A stretch of 64,000 nt of DNA from Pelomonas sp. Root405 (GCF_001425165.1 NZ_LMDU01000014.1:62001-126000); one strand, 5' to 3'. Counted from the stretch's first letter, positions 27,478 through 36,540 are shown. Numbers and translations: made by a program. The notes: generated from the sequence alone by a model not told the origin.

Positions 27478-27676
27478 GGGTGGCGCGGTAGCTAGGCTGC
27501 CTGCCTGATTGAGCGGCGTGAACCGTGCGCACGATGGAAGCTTGGGAATTGAGTACGGAGGCAGATCCAGAGCGGTTGGCAGAGGCTGACTGCGCCGCAG
27601 TGAAGTCGGCGTTCAACGATTTAGCTCAGCGAGTGGCGGGTTGCAGCTCAAACTTTTCTCGCATGGAGTTGTCGGT

Positions 27677-28003
27677 TCACGGAGCAGGAGGCGACTTTCT
27701 CTTGAATCCAAGTCGTCCTACCAAGCGCACCAATTGCGGCTTGAAAGGAAGCAGTAGCAGGCATCCGGTGGCAAAGACGGCTGCGCTCGCTATGACGAAG
27801 ATGCCGAAAACCATGAGGAACGTGGTCACCGTGTGACGGAAATAGTCCGCACCCTGCGCCCCGTAGGCGGCAAACGCTACGCCAGCGAAAAGCGGAATTG
27901 CTAACCACGATCGACCTCGTGCTTTGACAATGAACGTCAATGAGACGACCAGCCCAATCAGGCCAATGAAGGCAAGCGGGAAGACTAGTGGCTCTGGTCC
28001 CAT
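27677..28003 (-). CDS. Small membrane protein of unknown function
   Basis: The 108-residue protein has three predicted membrane spans (LVFPLAFIGLIGLVVSLTFI, AIPLFAGVAFAAYGAQG, TVTTFLMVFGIFVIASAAVFA) and a basic C-terminus (GFKRKSPPAP). ATG 28003 is chosen because the upstream extension (to 28102) is polar and unlike a protein N-terminus. Base composition is lower in GC than the flanking operons. No family is recognised. Confidence 0.55.
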   Translation of the reverse strand: MGPEPLVFPLAFIGLIGLVVSLTFIVKARGRSWLAIPLFAGVAFAAYGAQGADYFRHTVTTFLMVFGIFVIASAAVFATGCLLLLPFKPQLVRLVGRLGFKRKSPPAP

Positions 28004-28073
28004 TTGGAGCCGACTGTAGAAGTGACTGGAACCCCGTAGGCGTTTCGACTGATTGGGATGCGAAGTCTTGCCG

Positions 28074-28448
28074 TCATCCCTCCCTCCACTGGGCGTCGAC
28101 ACCGCGCCTGCGCAGCTCAGACTTCAGCGCTTCGAGTGAGGCAAACCAAGGATTTGGATCAAGCGCACACGACTCGAATATGGCTAGGGCAATTGGATCG
28201 GCGATGCCCGGCTCTGCGGGTACAAGCTTGTACGCCCCAGATGAGAACCAAGCGAGATGACCGAGCAGCCGACCCCGGCGGTTCGGGGTGACGAAGTCAA
28301 CGCGCAACGGCTGCCCATGTTGGTCATAGAACGACACGGTGCCGCTTTCCACATCAACTCCTTCAAACGCGAGTTCCGCGTCTTTCACGCTGGCGAAGAG
28401 GCGCAGAGTGCCTCCCTCCTCAAATGCAAGCACTTCAGGGAACTTCAT
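28074..28448 (-). CDS. Hypothetical protein, 124 aa
   Basis: This soluble protein starts MKFPEVLAFEEGGTLRLFAS and is rich in short beta-prone segments (SGTVSFYDQHGQPLRVDFV). The second half is helical (SLEALKSELRRRG). No signal peptide or known catalytic motif is visible. It belongs to the lower-GC islet between the glycan operon and GspA. I do not recognise its function. Confidence 0.55.
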   Translation of the reverse strand: MKFPEVLAFEEGGTLRLFASVKDAELAFEGVDVESGTVSFYDQHGQPLRVDFVTPNRRGRLLGHLAWFSSGAYKLVPAEPGIADPIALAIFESCALDPNPWFASLEALKSELRRRGVDAQWREG

Positions 28449-28532
28449 CGTGAGATTTGATGTTTGAGATGAGGAACGCCCAAGGCTCTAGCTAGGAACC
28501 CCTTAAAAATCTTATTTGAACCGATGCTGAGC

Positions 28533-29441
28533 TTATTGGCCGTATAGGGTTTCAAGTTGGACCATCGCATTTTTCCATCGTTCATATACTTGGGTGTTTT
28601 TGTCTTTATATTGGCGCTCTATAAAGCCAAAGATGTATTCTCGGGTGTCTTTAACTAAAGAATCGTGAATGCCTGTAATGGTGTATGTCCGAATTGCGCC
28701 ATCGACTGGAAATATATCTGCCAACTGGACCGCATCCATGCAAGCTAAAAATCCATTTAGATAGTTCTCTAGTTTGGATCCTGTTGCTCTGCAAAACTCT
28801 GGAATATTCAGCGGCTTGCCCGTTTGATATGCCAGCACGCAGGCGTAAGCCAATGTGTTTGCCGCAAGTGACGACGTTGATAAAAATGTTTTAACTATGA
28901 CTGGGTCAATGCTCTTTGACGTTGTGGTTGATGCGGGCGTTACAGGCTTTATCCCCAGTGACTTCGTGGCATCAATCAGTTTAGTTTCGAGTTGATCCAG
29001 GCGTGTCGGTAGATCACCCAAAGAGCCGTGCAAAAATTCGGTATGGGTACTAATTGCGGAAAGCGTGGCAGATAGCGTTGCGAGATTGGCGCTGATTGAC
29101 GATGACGCGCCTTCAATTAGTTCTGCACTTCGCTGCGCTGATTTCGTAGTTTGGGTACTCAAATTTACTTGATTGACGATCTGATCTCGAGAAGCTTTCA
29201 CCTCGTCTGATACGGCCCCTATACTGCCCAGACTTTTGGAAAGTCCGTCGTTTGCGATGAACGAGTAGAAAATTGCAACCAGACCAAGTACAAGAGAGGT
29301 CATCGTGGCCGCGTTGCTTAAAAACTCAGTGAACTTCGGTTGCAAGGTCCAACGGTCGGTGGCAATTGCAATTATTACTAATGTTAAAATTACCGAGCAA
29401 TAGAAGAAGTGCAATCGCAGTTTATGAAGTGCGTGGTCCAT
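28533..29441 (-). CDS. Two-span membrane protein with a coiled-coil/cytoplasmic helical domain
   Basis: This 302-residue protein has two N-terminal membrane spans (FFYCSVILTLVIIAIAT; MTSLVLGLVAIFYSFIA). A long region rich in Ser, Gln and Leu follows (about residues 70-165) that looks like a coiled coil resembling the stalk of methyl-accepting proteins without their hairpin motif. A soluble C-terminal domain includes a Cys-containing helix. Codons and GC content are clearly unlike the neighbouring operons, so it is probably acquired. Such two-span/coiled-coil proteins occur as defence effectors, but nothing here proves that. Confidence 0.7.
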   Translation of the reverse strand: MDHALHKLRLHFFYCSVILTLVIIAIATDRWTLQPKFTEFLSNAATMTSLVLGLVAIFYSFIANDGLSKSLGSIGAVSDEVKASRDQIVNQVNLSTQTTKSAQRSAELIEGASSSISANLATLSATLSAISTHTEFLHGSLGDLPTRLDQLETKLIDATKSLGIKPVTPASTTTSKSIDPVIVKTFLSTSSLAANTLAYACVLAYQTGKPLNIPEFCRATGSKLENYLNGFLACMDAVQLADIFPVDGAIRTYTITGIHDSLVKDTREYIFGFIERQYKDKNTQVYERWKNAMVQLETLYGQ

Positions 29442-29779
29442 TATTTAAGTCCTCCCTAGATTGTTTTCATGCAAACATATTCAGCTACATGTGCGCTAGC
29501 GTTTGACAGCCGGGCATGCCAAGTCCATTGGGGGGGTGTTGGTATAGCACCGACCGATGCTCTCTCGGAACCACCCGCCCATTGACGGTCACGTCAGCGG
29601 CGGCGACAAGGAAATGTAAGTTTCAGTTGGCCCCGCGTACCAGCGCGGAATTACCTAGCGGATATGTCGGTCCGCTCGACTCGGCGGTACTGGGAGACGA
29701 CCTTGCTCTGGAAAGCCGTGATGCCGCCAAGGCGCATCCGCCTCCTGCCGCCCCAACGCACTGGTTATCCTGCCGCCCC
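29442..29779. other. Intergenic region before the gspA-like gene
   Basis: This is 338 bases without a convincing gene. The first part is low in GC and belongs to the islet; GC content rises from about 29,550. An open frame extends upstream of the gspA ATG, but its sequence is unlike the family. A possible sigma-54 site lies at 29692-29707. Confidence 0.5.
29692..29707 (+). promoter_or_regulatory. Weak sigma-54-like site upstream of gspA
   Basis: GGAGACGACCTTGCT has GG at 29693-29694, ten bases and GC at 29705-29706. The -12 half (TTGCT) matches well but the -24 half (GGAG) is poor. It would start a transcript about 62 bases before the ATG at 29780. Confidence 0.25.
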
Positions 29780-31465
29780 ATGTACGCGACCTTCTTCGGC
29801 TTGAAACAAGCGCCGTTCTCGATCGCGCCGGACCCGCATTACCTGTTCATGAGCGAGCGTCACCGCGAGGCGCTGGCGCATTTGCTGTATGGGCTGGACG
29901 GCGGTGGCGGCTTCGTGCTGCTGACCGGCGAGATCGGGGCCGGCAAGACCACTGTCTGCCGCTGCTTCCTGGAGCAGATTCCGGCGAACTGCAACGTTGC
30001 CTACATCTTCAACCCCAAGCTCACGGTGACCGAGCTGTTGCAGGCGATCTGCGACGAGTTCCATGCGCCGGTGCCGGCGGGCGCGCAGACGGTGAAGGAT
30101 TACGTCGACCCGCTGAACGCCTTCCTGCTGGCCCAGCACGCGGCCGGGCGCAACAACGTGCTGATCATCGACGAGGCGCAGAACCTGTCGGCCGACGTGC
30201 TGGAGCAGCTGCGCCTGCTGACCAATCTGGAGACGAGCGAGCGCAAGTTGCTGCAGGTGGTGCTGATCGGCCAGCCCGAGCTGCGCGGCATGCTGGCCCG
30301 GCCCGAGCTGGAGCAGCTGGCCCAGCGCGTCATTGCGCGCTTTCACCTGGGGGCGCTGTCCGAGCCCGAGACGGCGCAGTACATCCGCCACCGCCTGGCC
30401 GTGGCGGGCCACACGGGGGCGTTGCCGTTCGACGCCAAGGCGCTGCGCCTGATCCACGAGCTCACCCGCGGCGTGCCGCGCCGCATCAACCTGCTGTGCG
30501 ACCGCGCGCTGTTGGGGGGTTATGCCAGCGGCCAGGCGCAGGTCACGCCCGCCATCGTTCGCCAGGCCGCGGCCGAGGTGTTCGATGCGCAGCACGCCAC
30601 GCCGGTGCCCCGGCGTGGACCAGCGCCGGCCACTGTCGGCTTGGCCGTGCTGGCCGCGGCCGTGGCCGGTGCGGGGCTGACGTGGGGGCTGCAGCAGCAA
30701 CATGGCGGCGAAACCGCAGCGGTCGTGGCCACTGCGGCGAGCGCGACGTCCGCACCTGCCAGCGCGGTACCGTTGGCTGCGAGCGCTGCTTCACAACCCG
30801 CCCCGGCGGCCAGCAGCGTGGCGCCGGCGCCCGAGCCGCTGCAGCTGGCCGACTGGGCGCCGCACGATGGCGATGCCTGGGCCGCGCTGGCGCAAGCCTG
30901 GGGCCTGCCGCTGCCGGACGGCGTCGACCCCTGCACGGCAGCCGCCCAGCGGGGCCTGCAGTGCTATCGCACGCCCAGCGGCAGCCTGTCGCTGGTGCGC
31001 CTGATCGACCGCCCGGTGTTGCTGACGCTGCGCCGCCCCGGCCAGCCGCCGGCCCTGGCCGCGCTGGTGGGGCTGGATGCGGAGCAGGCCACGTTGATGG
31101 TGGACGGCAAGCGGCGGCGCGTCGCGCTGGCCGAACTGGCGCGCGCCTGGCGCGGCGAGTTCAGCACCTTCTGGCGCGTGCCGCCGGGCTATCTCGGCCG
31201 CACCGACAACATCGGCCCCTTGCGCGACTGGCTGGCGGCCCAGCTGGCTCTCACATCGGGTCCACCGGGCGCATCAGCATCCGCGGCTTCCACGGCCGCC
31301 ACCGCGCCGCCCACCTGGGCCGAGGTGACCGCCCAGGTGCAAGCCTTCCAGGCCAGCCAGGGCCTGCAGCCGGACGGCCGCGTCGGGCCCATCACGCTGA
31401 TGCTGATCAACCGGGCTGCCGGCATCGCCGAGCCGCGCCTGGACAACCCCGAATCTACCGACTGA
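29780..31465 (+). CDS. GspA/ExeA-like ATPase with C-terminal peptidoglycan-binding domain
   Basis: This 561-residue protein has an N-terminal AAA ATPase (MYATFFGLKQAPFSIAPDP, Walker A TGEIGAGKTT, Walker B NVLIIDEAQNL, about residues 40-135). One membrane span follows (about residues 280-300) after an Ala/Pro stretch. A C-terminal peptidoglycan-binding domain ends in VQAFQASQGLQPDGRVGPITLMLIN. GspA/ExeA works with GspB in placing the type II secretin through the cell wall. Relatives also sit beside exopolysaccharide loci, as here. ATG 29780 is chosen because the family starts precisely at MYxxFFGL. Confidence 0.9.
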   Translation: MYATFFGLKQAPFSIAPDPHYLFMSERHREALAHLLYGLDGGGGFVLLTGEIGAGKTTVCRCFLEQIPANCNVAYIFNPKLTVTELLQAICDEFHAPVPAGAQTVKDYVDPLNAFLLAQHAAGRNNVLIIDEAQNLSADVLEQLRLLTNLETSERKLLQVVLIGQPELRGMLARPELEQLAQRVIARFHLGALSEPETAQYIRHRLAVAGHTGALPFDAKALRLIHELTRGVPRRINLLCDRALLGGYASGQAQVTPAIVRQAAAEVFDAQHATPVPRRGPAPATVGLAVLAAAVAGAGLTWGLQQQHGGETAAVVATAASATSAPASAVPLAASAASQPAPAASSVAPAPEPLQLADWAPHDGDAWAALAQAWGLPLPDGVDPCTAAAQRGLQCYRTPSGSLSLVRLIDRPVLLTLRRPGQPPALAALVGLDAEQATLMVDGKRRRVALAELARAWRGEFSTFWRVPPGYLGRTDNIGPLRDWLAAQLALTSGPPGASASAASTAATAPPTWAEVTAQVQAFQASQGLQPDGRVGPITLMLINRAAGIAEPRLDNPESTD

Positions 31466-31471
31466 GCCGCC

Positions 31472-32119
31472 ATGTCCTACATCCTCGACGCCCTGCGCCG
31501 CGCCGAAGCCGACCGCGAACGCGAGCGGGGCCAGGTGCCGGGTCTGCACACGCAGGCGACGGCCGGCAGCGAGACCGCGCCGGCCGCTGGCCAACGCCGC
31601 TGGCTGCCCTGGGCCGGCGCCGGCCTGCTGCTGTTGGCCGGCATCGGTGCCGGCAGTTGGTGGGCGAGCGGGCCGCAGCCAGCACCGCCACCGGTGGCGC
31701 AGCCGGCGCCGCCGCCCGCCCCGGTTGCCGACGTCGGCACGCCGCCGGACCCCAGCGTGCCGGTGCCGCAGCCCGAAGCGGCCAGCTCGCCCTACCTGCC
31801 GCCCGCGCCACCGCCGGTCGCCGTGGCGCCTGCGCCGGCACCCACGCCCGCCACCGTGACCGCCCCGGCGCCCGCTGCCGCGGGCGAAGCGCGCATCCCG
31901 CGGCTGGCCGAGCTGCCCGAAAGCACGCGCCGCGAGCTGCCCAACCTGGCGATCAGCGGCTCGGTCTACTCCGACGATCCGGCCAGCCGCTTCGTGATGG
32001 TCAACGGCGAAGTCGTGCGCGAGGGCGCCAAGCTGGGCGCCGACCTGGTGCTGGAACAGATCCGCCCGCGCGAGCTGGTGCTGAGCTTCAAGGGGCAGCG
32101 CTACCGGCTGCCGGTTTAG
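31472..32119 (+). CDS. GspB-like general secretion pathway protein
   Basis: This 215-residue bitopic inner-membrane protein has the hallmark N-terminus MSYILDALRRAEADRERERG, one membrane span (WLPWAGAGLLLLAGIGAGSWW), a long Pro/Ala linker crossing the periplasm, and a C-terminal GspB domain (LPNLAISGSVYSDDP...VMVNGEVVREG). It starts six bases after gspA. Its 3' end overlaps the convergent PEP-CTERM gene by 32 bases. Confidence 0.9.
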   Translation: MSYILDALRRAEADRERERGQVPGLHTQATAGSETAPAAGQRRWLPWAGAGLLLLAGIGAGSWWASGPQPAPPPVAQPAPPPAPVADVGTPPDPSVPVPQPEAASSPYLPPAPPPVAVAPAPAPTPATVTAPAPAAAGEARIPRLAELPESTRRELPNLAISGSVYSDDPASRFVMVNGEVVREGAKLGADLVLEQIRPRELVLSFKGQRYRLPV

Positions 32120-33110
32120 CGCCAAGCCAGCGCCGCAGCCACAGGCCTGCCAGGCCGAAACTCAGCAGCCAGCCAGCGGCCGGCTCGGGCACCGGCGATG
32201 GCGGTGTCCAGCGGCCATCCGGCTGCAGCAAGAGCCCGCTGTCCGCCGACACGCCCAGGCCGTTGCTCAGGCGCAGGCCACCGATGCCGGCGAAGCTGCC
32301 CGGCGCCGTGGCGGCGCTGTTGGCCGACGCGGCCAGTGCATCCAGCCCGGCCGGCGCGTTCAGCGGCACGCCGGCCGGCTGGCCGATCAGCACGAAGTAG
32401 CCATTGCTGGCCGTGGCGCCCACGTTGAACGAGATGTGGAAGCTGTCGCCCACGCTGGCCTCCAGGCTCAGCGAAAAGGGCTTGGACAGCCCGTTGAGCG
32501 GGTGGCTGCCGTTGTCGAAGCTTTGGGTCAGCGAGTCGAAGGCCTGGCAGCGTTGGGAACGGCAGGCGCTCTGGCCCGCGCCTGTCAGCACCAGGCCGGC
32601 GCCCAGGTCCACCGTGGCGGCGCTCGACAGGGCCGGTTGGGTCGACGGCGCCACGGCCGCGGCAAAGCTGCCATCGAAGGTGACCAGGCCGCGTGCGCCG
32701 GGCGTGCCGGTGATGGTGCCGGTGACAAACACCACGCCGCCGGCGGTCGCATAGCTGTAGGTACCGGCGTCGGCGGCCGTCAGCAGTTCCATGCGCGGCC
32801 GCCCGGCCTCCAGGCTGAAGCTGGCATTGGCGGTCGCGGCCATCAGGTTGCCGGTCCAGGGATCGATGGCGCTGCTGAAGTTGTCGACGCCGGTGAGCAC
32901 CGTGAAGCCATCGACCTGCCGCAACCAGCGGTCGTCGGGATCGGCCTTGAACTGGATCGGCTGGCCGCCCACGCGCACCTGCGTTTCGGAGCGCCCCCAG
33001 CTTTCGGCCGCGGCCTGGGCGGTGGCGGGCAGCAGCGTCAGCGCGGCCAGGGTCAACGCGGTCGCAGGGCGAAGGGCGCGTGGCAGGCGCGTGAGGTATC
33101 GATGTCGCAT
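32088..33110 (-). CDS. PEP-CTERM sorting domain protein
   Basis: This 340-residue secreted protein has an N-terminal signal peptide (RPATALTLAALTLLPATAQAAA) and a Gly/Ser/Ala-rich beta body. The C-terminal PEP-CTERM sorting tag is VPEP followed by a membrane span and Arg residues (LWLRRWLG). In PEP-CTERM/exosortase bacteria such proteins are cleaved and attached or released in company with exopolysaccharide. The ATG is preceded by GGAG. An exosortase gene is not in this window. Confidence 0.85.
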   Translation of the reverse strand: MRHRYLTRLPRALRPATALTLAALTLLPATAQAAAESWGRSETQVRVGGQPIQFKADPDDRWLRQVDGFTVLTGVDNFSSAIDPWTGNLMAATANASFSLEAGRPRMELLTAADAGTYSYATAGGVVFVTGTITGTPGARGLVTFDGSFAAAVAPSTQPALSSAATVDLGAGLVLTGAGQSACRSQRCQAFDSLTQSFDNGSHPLNGLSKPFSLSLEASVGDSFHISFNVGATASNGYFVLIGQPAGVPLNAPAGLDALAASANSAATAPGSFAGIGGLRLSNGLGVSADSGLLLQPDGRWTPPSPVPEPAAGWLLSFGLAGLWLRRWLGAKPAAGSAAP

Positions 33111-33184
33111 GGCAATCTCCGTTCATGAGCGGCCCGGAAGGCCTGCTTGAACGAACGCCATGCGTGGGCGAAACCGGCCATGCC

Positions 33185-33209
33185 CCACCCCCCAAGCTTC
33201 AGGGGGTGG
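33185..33209. terminator. Strong hairpin between two PEP-CTERM genes
   Basis: CCACCCCC at 33185-33192 pairs with GGGGGTGG at 33202-33209 around a short loop. It lies after the upstream PEP-CTERM gene and before the next one. No T-run is present, so termination is plausible but not shown. Confidence 0.4.
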
Positions 33210-33245
33210 CGCCCGTTGTCCCGCGCGGCCGGTGCAGGTCGGCGT

Positions 33246-34238
33246 TCAGCGCCGCCGCTGACCCAGCCTGGCCAGCCCGACCAGCCCGACCAGTATCAGC
33301 AACCAGATCGATGGTTCCGGGATGGCCGACGGGAAGGGCGTGGCGTAGTTGAGGCCGGTGCTGGCGCTGAGCGCCGAGAAGCCGGCCACCGGGTTGCCGG
33401 CGGCGTCCTGGACATTCTGGAAACCGCCCCAGGCCAGCGTGTTGCCAAAGTCGGCCAGGCCGTCGGCCTGCGCCATGCCGCCGCGCCCCTGCGTGCCGAA
33501 GACGGAGGTGCGCACCTCGCCCTCGATGCTGACCGACATCGTCTGGCCGCCGGAGAAGCTCAGGTTCATGAAATGCATGCCCAGCGCATCGCCGCCACAC
33601 ATGAGCTGCCCGCCGTTGAAGCTGGTGAGGCTGCTGCAGCCACCCGAGAGCGACAGGTCGCCGAGAACGCCGCTGGCGTCGCTCACCACCATGCGCGCGG
33701 TCCAGCTCAGGTAGACCTCGGCATTGCCGGGGATGGCGGGGTCGACAGAGCCTGCCACCTGCACCGCGCCGCTCAGCAGGGCATGAACGGAGAAGCCAGC
33801 CGTGCCTTGCAGCAGGCCCGCGGTGCCGGGCGCGTTGATGGTGAAGCTGTCGCCGAAGCCGCCGCTGGCGGTGGCATGGGCGGCGAAGGTGCTGAAGTAG
33901 AAGGGCTGCGCGTCCTCGATCAGGCCGCGGCCCCGGGCGACCAGGTGGACGCCGCCCAGGTCAGCGCGCGCAGTGGCCTGCGAATACACCAGGGTGTGCG
34001 ACTCGAAAGGTGCGGACGGCGGGATGGGGTCGTAGGGGACGAGCCGCGAGCCCTGGTGTTCGGACTGCGCCTGGACCGGTGCCTGGCCGGCGGCAAAGTC
34101 CTTGTGTTCGCCACCGGGGCCGGGCGTGCCGCTGGCCGAGGTACGGGAGACGAAGGTGGCGGCAGCGGCCGGGGCGGCTGCACCGAGTGAGGCGCAGAGA
34201 GCGGCCAGCAGCGGCCAGGCCAGACAGAGACGACGCAT
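33246..34238 (-). CDS. PEP-CTERM sorting domain protein
   Basis: This 330-residue exported protein has a signal peptide (CLAWPLLAALCASLGAAAPAAA), a beta-rich body with Gly/Ser repeats and one likely disulphide pair (GGCSSL, LMCGG), and a C-terminal tag IPEPSIWLLILVGLVGLARLGQRRR. ATG 34238 is preceded by AAGGAT. It parallels its neighbour and is expected to be processed by exosortase and to sit in the outer envelope or matrix. Confidence 0.86.
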   Translation of the reverse strand: MRRLCLAWPLLAALCASLGAAAPAAAATFVSRTSASGTPGPGGEHKDFAAGQAPVQAQSEHQGSRLVPYDPIPPSAPFESHTLVYSQATARADLGGVHLVARGRGLIEDAQPFYFSTFAAHATASGGFGDSFTINAPGTAGLLQGTAGFSVHALLSGAVQVAGSVDPAIPGNAEVYLSWTARMVVSDASGVLGDLSLSGGCSSLTSFNGGQLMCGGDALGMHFMNLSFSGGQTMSVSIEGEVRTSVFGTQGRGGMAQADGLADFGNTLAWGGFQNVQDAAGNPVAGFSALSASTGLNYATPFPSAIPEPSIWLLILVGLVGLARLGQRRR

Positions 34239-34339
34239 GGGGGATCCTTCAGATGACCCGCACAGGGGCGTCGGGGTGCGGCGGAACATAGCCCCCGCAT
34301 CGCCGCCGCGCCAGTCCCGACGTGGGCGTTTCGCCGTTT

Positions 34340-36424
34340 CTAGGGGGGCGACGCCTGGAGCCGGCCGGCGGCGGTTGGCCAGGCCGAGGCGCTGGTGGGA
34401 TGGGGCGCCGGCGGCGCTCGGTGGAGCCGCTGCACGGCCTGCAGCGCGGCATCCACCCTGGCGGCCACCGGTTCGGCGGCCGCCGCGCCGCCCGGCGTGT
34501 CGGCACCCGGCCAGCCGGGCGGCCCGCCCCAGCTGACGACGTGCGGGACGGCCGCCGCCAGCGCTTCATGCAGGCCGTCATGCACGCGGCCCAGCCAGTG
34601 CAGGTTGGGCGGCCAAGGTCGGTCGCTGGGCGGCGCCACAGCGTCGATCAGCCACTGCCGGCGCCGCCAATGCTTGGCGATGGCGCGCAGGCGCACGCCG
34701 ACGTCGACATGGGCCGGTGCCGCCAGCAGCCAGCAGTGCGGTTTGCGGATGCCGCGCAGCAGGCGCGCGATCTCTTCGGCTTCGTAGCTGTGTGCGGGCG
34801 GCCGGCGCGCAGCGGGCGACGGCCACAGCGGGGGCAGCGATGCGCGCGCGCGCTGCAGCAGTTCGGTGCTCGGCGGCTGCGCGGCGTCGGGTTGCAGCAC
34901 CAGCCCCGTGTCAGCCAGCTCGCGCCACCAGGCCGGGTGACCATCGCTGCGCCAGCCGGCCAGCCAGCAGGCCCAGCGGCGTGAGCCGGCTTCGGCCAGC
35001 GCGGCGCGCAAGAGCTGCAGCTGGGCGGCGGTCGGCGGCTCGGCCCAGCCGCCGCGGCCGGGGCCGTGCAGCAGCAGCAGGTCGGCCTGCGGCCACACGC
35101 CGTGGCAGCGCAGCAGTGGCTGGCCAGTGCCGGTACTGGCGCGTGGCGGTTCCAGCAGGCGCAGCGGGCCCTGGGCGGTCAGCGCCTGCAGCAGGCGCTC
35201 GCGCGGCGCGGTCCAGTCTTCCCAGGCGCAGGGCAGCAGCACCAGCAAGCCGGGGCGCTCGTCGCCAGGCGGGGCCGCCGGCGGCTTGTGCCACTGGCCC
35301 AGCGCGCGCGCAAAGGGCCGGTTCAGGCAGCGTGCATCCGGCCGGGCCAGGTGCCACAGGCCGCTGCGGTGCCAGCGCCGCGTGTCGTTCCAGTCGGGCC
35401 GGTCCAGCAGGGGGTACAGGCAAACGCCGCGCAGCGGAACGCCCAAGGCGCGGGCGCGCTGCGCCTCGGCCGCGATCTCGTGCAGCCATGCCGCACGGCC
35501 CACGCCGATGTGGCCGGTCTCGGCCAGGATCATCGGCCGCCGGTAGCGGCGCCAGACGTCGCCCAGTAAGGCCGACAGCGGCTGGCGGCGCGGGTCGCGC
35601 GCGTGCCAGGGCAGGCGTTTCTCGCTGGGCACTTCCCACTGGCTGCTGTGATAGTGGTTCAGGCCCACCCAGTCGAGCGCATCCACGTGGCCACCCAGCT
35701 GCGGGTCCATGCGGCCGGTCAGCATGTCCATGGTCTGCCACTGGTAGGCGGTGATGCGCTTGGCCTGCTCACGCTGCTCGGCATCGTTGCCGTCGCAGGG
35801 CACGACATGCACGACGGGTTCGATGTGCAGGAAGCGCGCGCCCGGGTCGGCGGCCTTGATGGCGGCCATGCCGGCCAGGGCGGCGCGCACCAGGCGCTGC
35901 TTGACGAGGTAGCCGCTGACGCGTGAGTCCTCGGTCATCGGCGCGTGCAGCACGCCGGCGGGCCCCATCTCGTTGGTCGCACTGGCCACCCAGGACAGGA
36001 AGCTGATCTCGTTGATCGGCGTGTAAAAGCGTGGCGCCGGGCACAGCGGCGCCAGCGTGCGCGCGACGGCGCCGGCAAAGCGGGCGAAGCGCGGGATCAA
36101 GGCATCGTCCAGCAGGGTCAGGTCTGGCGGCACCCCGTAGTGCATCAGCGTCCACAGGATGTGCACGCCCTGGCGACGTGCGGCCTCGGCCATGCGCACG
36201 GCCCGGTTGAGGTCGAAGCTGCCGTCGGCGCGCTCGGTCAGCCGCCAGCCGATGCTTTCGCGCAAGCAGCGCAGGCCCAGCCGGCGCGCGGCGCGGTAGT
36301 CGGCGTCCAGGCGGCGGTCGTGGCCGGTGGCGGCGACCATGTCGAGCGCCTCACCGACGCCGTTCACATGGTCGGCGCCTTCAAAGCCGCCCATCCAGAA
36401 GGAGGGCAGCGCGTCGGCGCTCAC
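34340..36424 (-). CDS. Glycoside hydrolase family 1-like domain fused to a glycosyltransferase-like domain
   Basis: The protein is about 694 residues. Residues about 10-400 resemble GH1 beta-glycosidases: WMGGFEGADH, the acid/base Glu in FYTPINEISFLSW and the nucleophile Glu in MILAETGHIG, so both catalytic Glu residues seem present. Residues about 420-690 form a second domain (LLVLLPCAWEDW, RLLEPPRAS, LLHGPG, CWLLAAPAHVDVGV, NLHWLGRVHDGLHEALAAA) similar in style to GT-B glycosyltransferases. The GTG at 36424 is chosen because the upstream extension runs through a repeat element; AAGGGTG precedes it. It sits downstream of the ADP-heptose genes. Its substrate is unknown; a role in trimming or building a heptose-containing glycan is inference. 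Confidence 0.75.
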   Translation of the reverse strand: MSADALPSFWMGGFEGADHVNGVGEALDMVAATGHDRRLDADYRAARRLGLRCLRESIGWRLTERADGSFDLNRAVRMAEAARRQGVHILWTLMHYGVPPDLTLLDDALIPRFARFAGAVARTLAPLCPAPRFYTPINEISFLSWVASATNEMGPAGVLHAPMTEDSRVSGYLVKQRLVRAALAGMAAIKAADPGARFLHIEPVVHVVPCDGNDAEQREQAKRITAYQWQTMDMLTGRMDPQLGGHVDALDWVGLNHYHSSQWEVPSEKRLPWHARDPRRQPLSALLGDVWRRYRRPMILAETGHIGVGRAAWLHEIAAEAQRARALGVPLRGVCLYPLLDRPDWNDTRRWHRSGLWHLARPDARCLNRPFARALGQWHKPPAAPPGDERPGLLVLLPCAWEDWTAPRERLLQALTAQGPLRLLEPPRASTGTGQPLLRCHGVWPQADLLLLHGPGRGGWAEPPTAAQLQLLRAALAEAGSRRWACWLAGWRSDGHPAWWRELADTGLVLQPDAAQPPSTELLQRARASLPPLWPSPAARRPPAHSYEAEEIARLLRGIRKPHCWLLAAPAHVDVGVRLRAIAKHWRRRQWLIDAVAPPSDRPWPPNLHWLGRVHDGLHEALAAAVPHVVSWGGPPGWPGADTPGGAAAAEPVAARVDAALQAVQRLHRAPPAPHPTSASAWPTAAGRLQASPP

Positions 36425-36540
36425 TGGTGCACCCTTCGGCCTGCGGCCTTGCCTTTCCGACGGATCGGCCAGGCGTTCGCCAGGCACGGCATGCCCTCAG
36501 GGCATCCCATGTCCAGGCTCACTCCCGCCGAGCGGGCGCG

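Noticed and set aside
27525-27836. 103-codon plus-strand frame after the UXS gene
   Set aside because: Mostly antisense to the small membrane protein and without any recognisable feature or ribosome site.
33150-33182. GGCATGGCCGGTTTCGCC upstream of a PEP-CTERM gene as a sigma-54 promoter
   Set aside because: GG and GC are 13 bases apart instead of 10, which sigma-54 does not tolerate.
36470-36510. GGCATGCCGTGCC-like sequence (minus strand) as another sigma-54 site
   Set aside because: The spacing from GG to the next GC does not give N10 and there is no TTGC; it is part of a palindromic GGCATGCCCTCAGGGCATCCC-type repeat.
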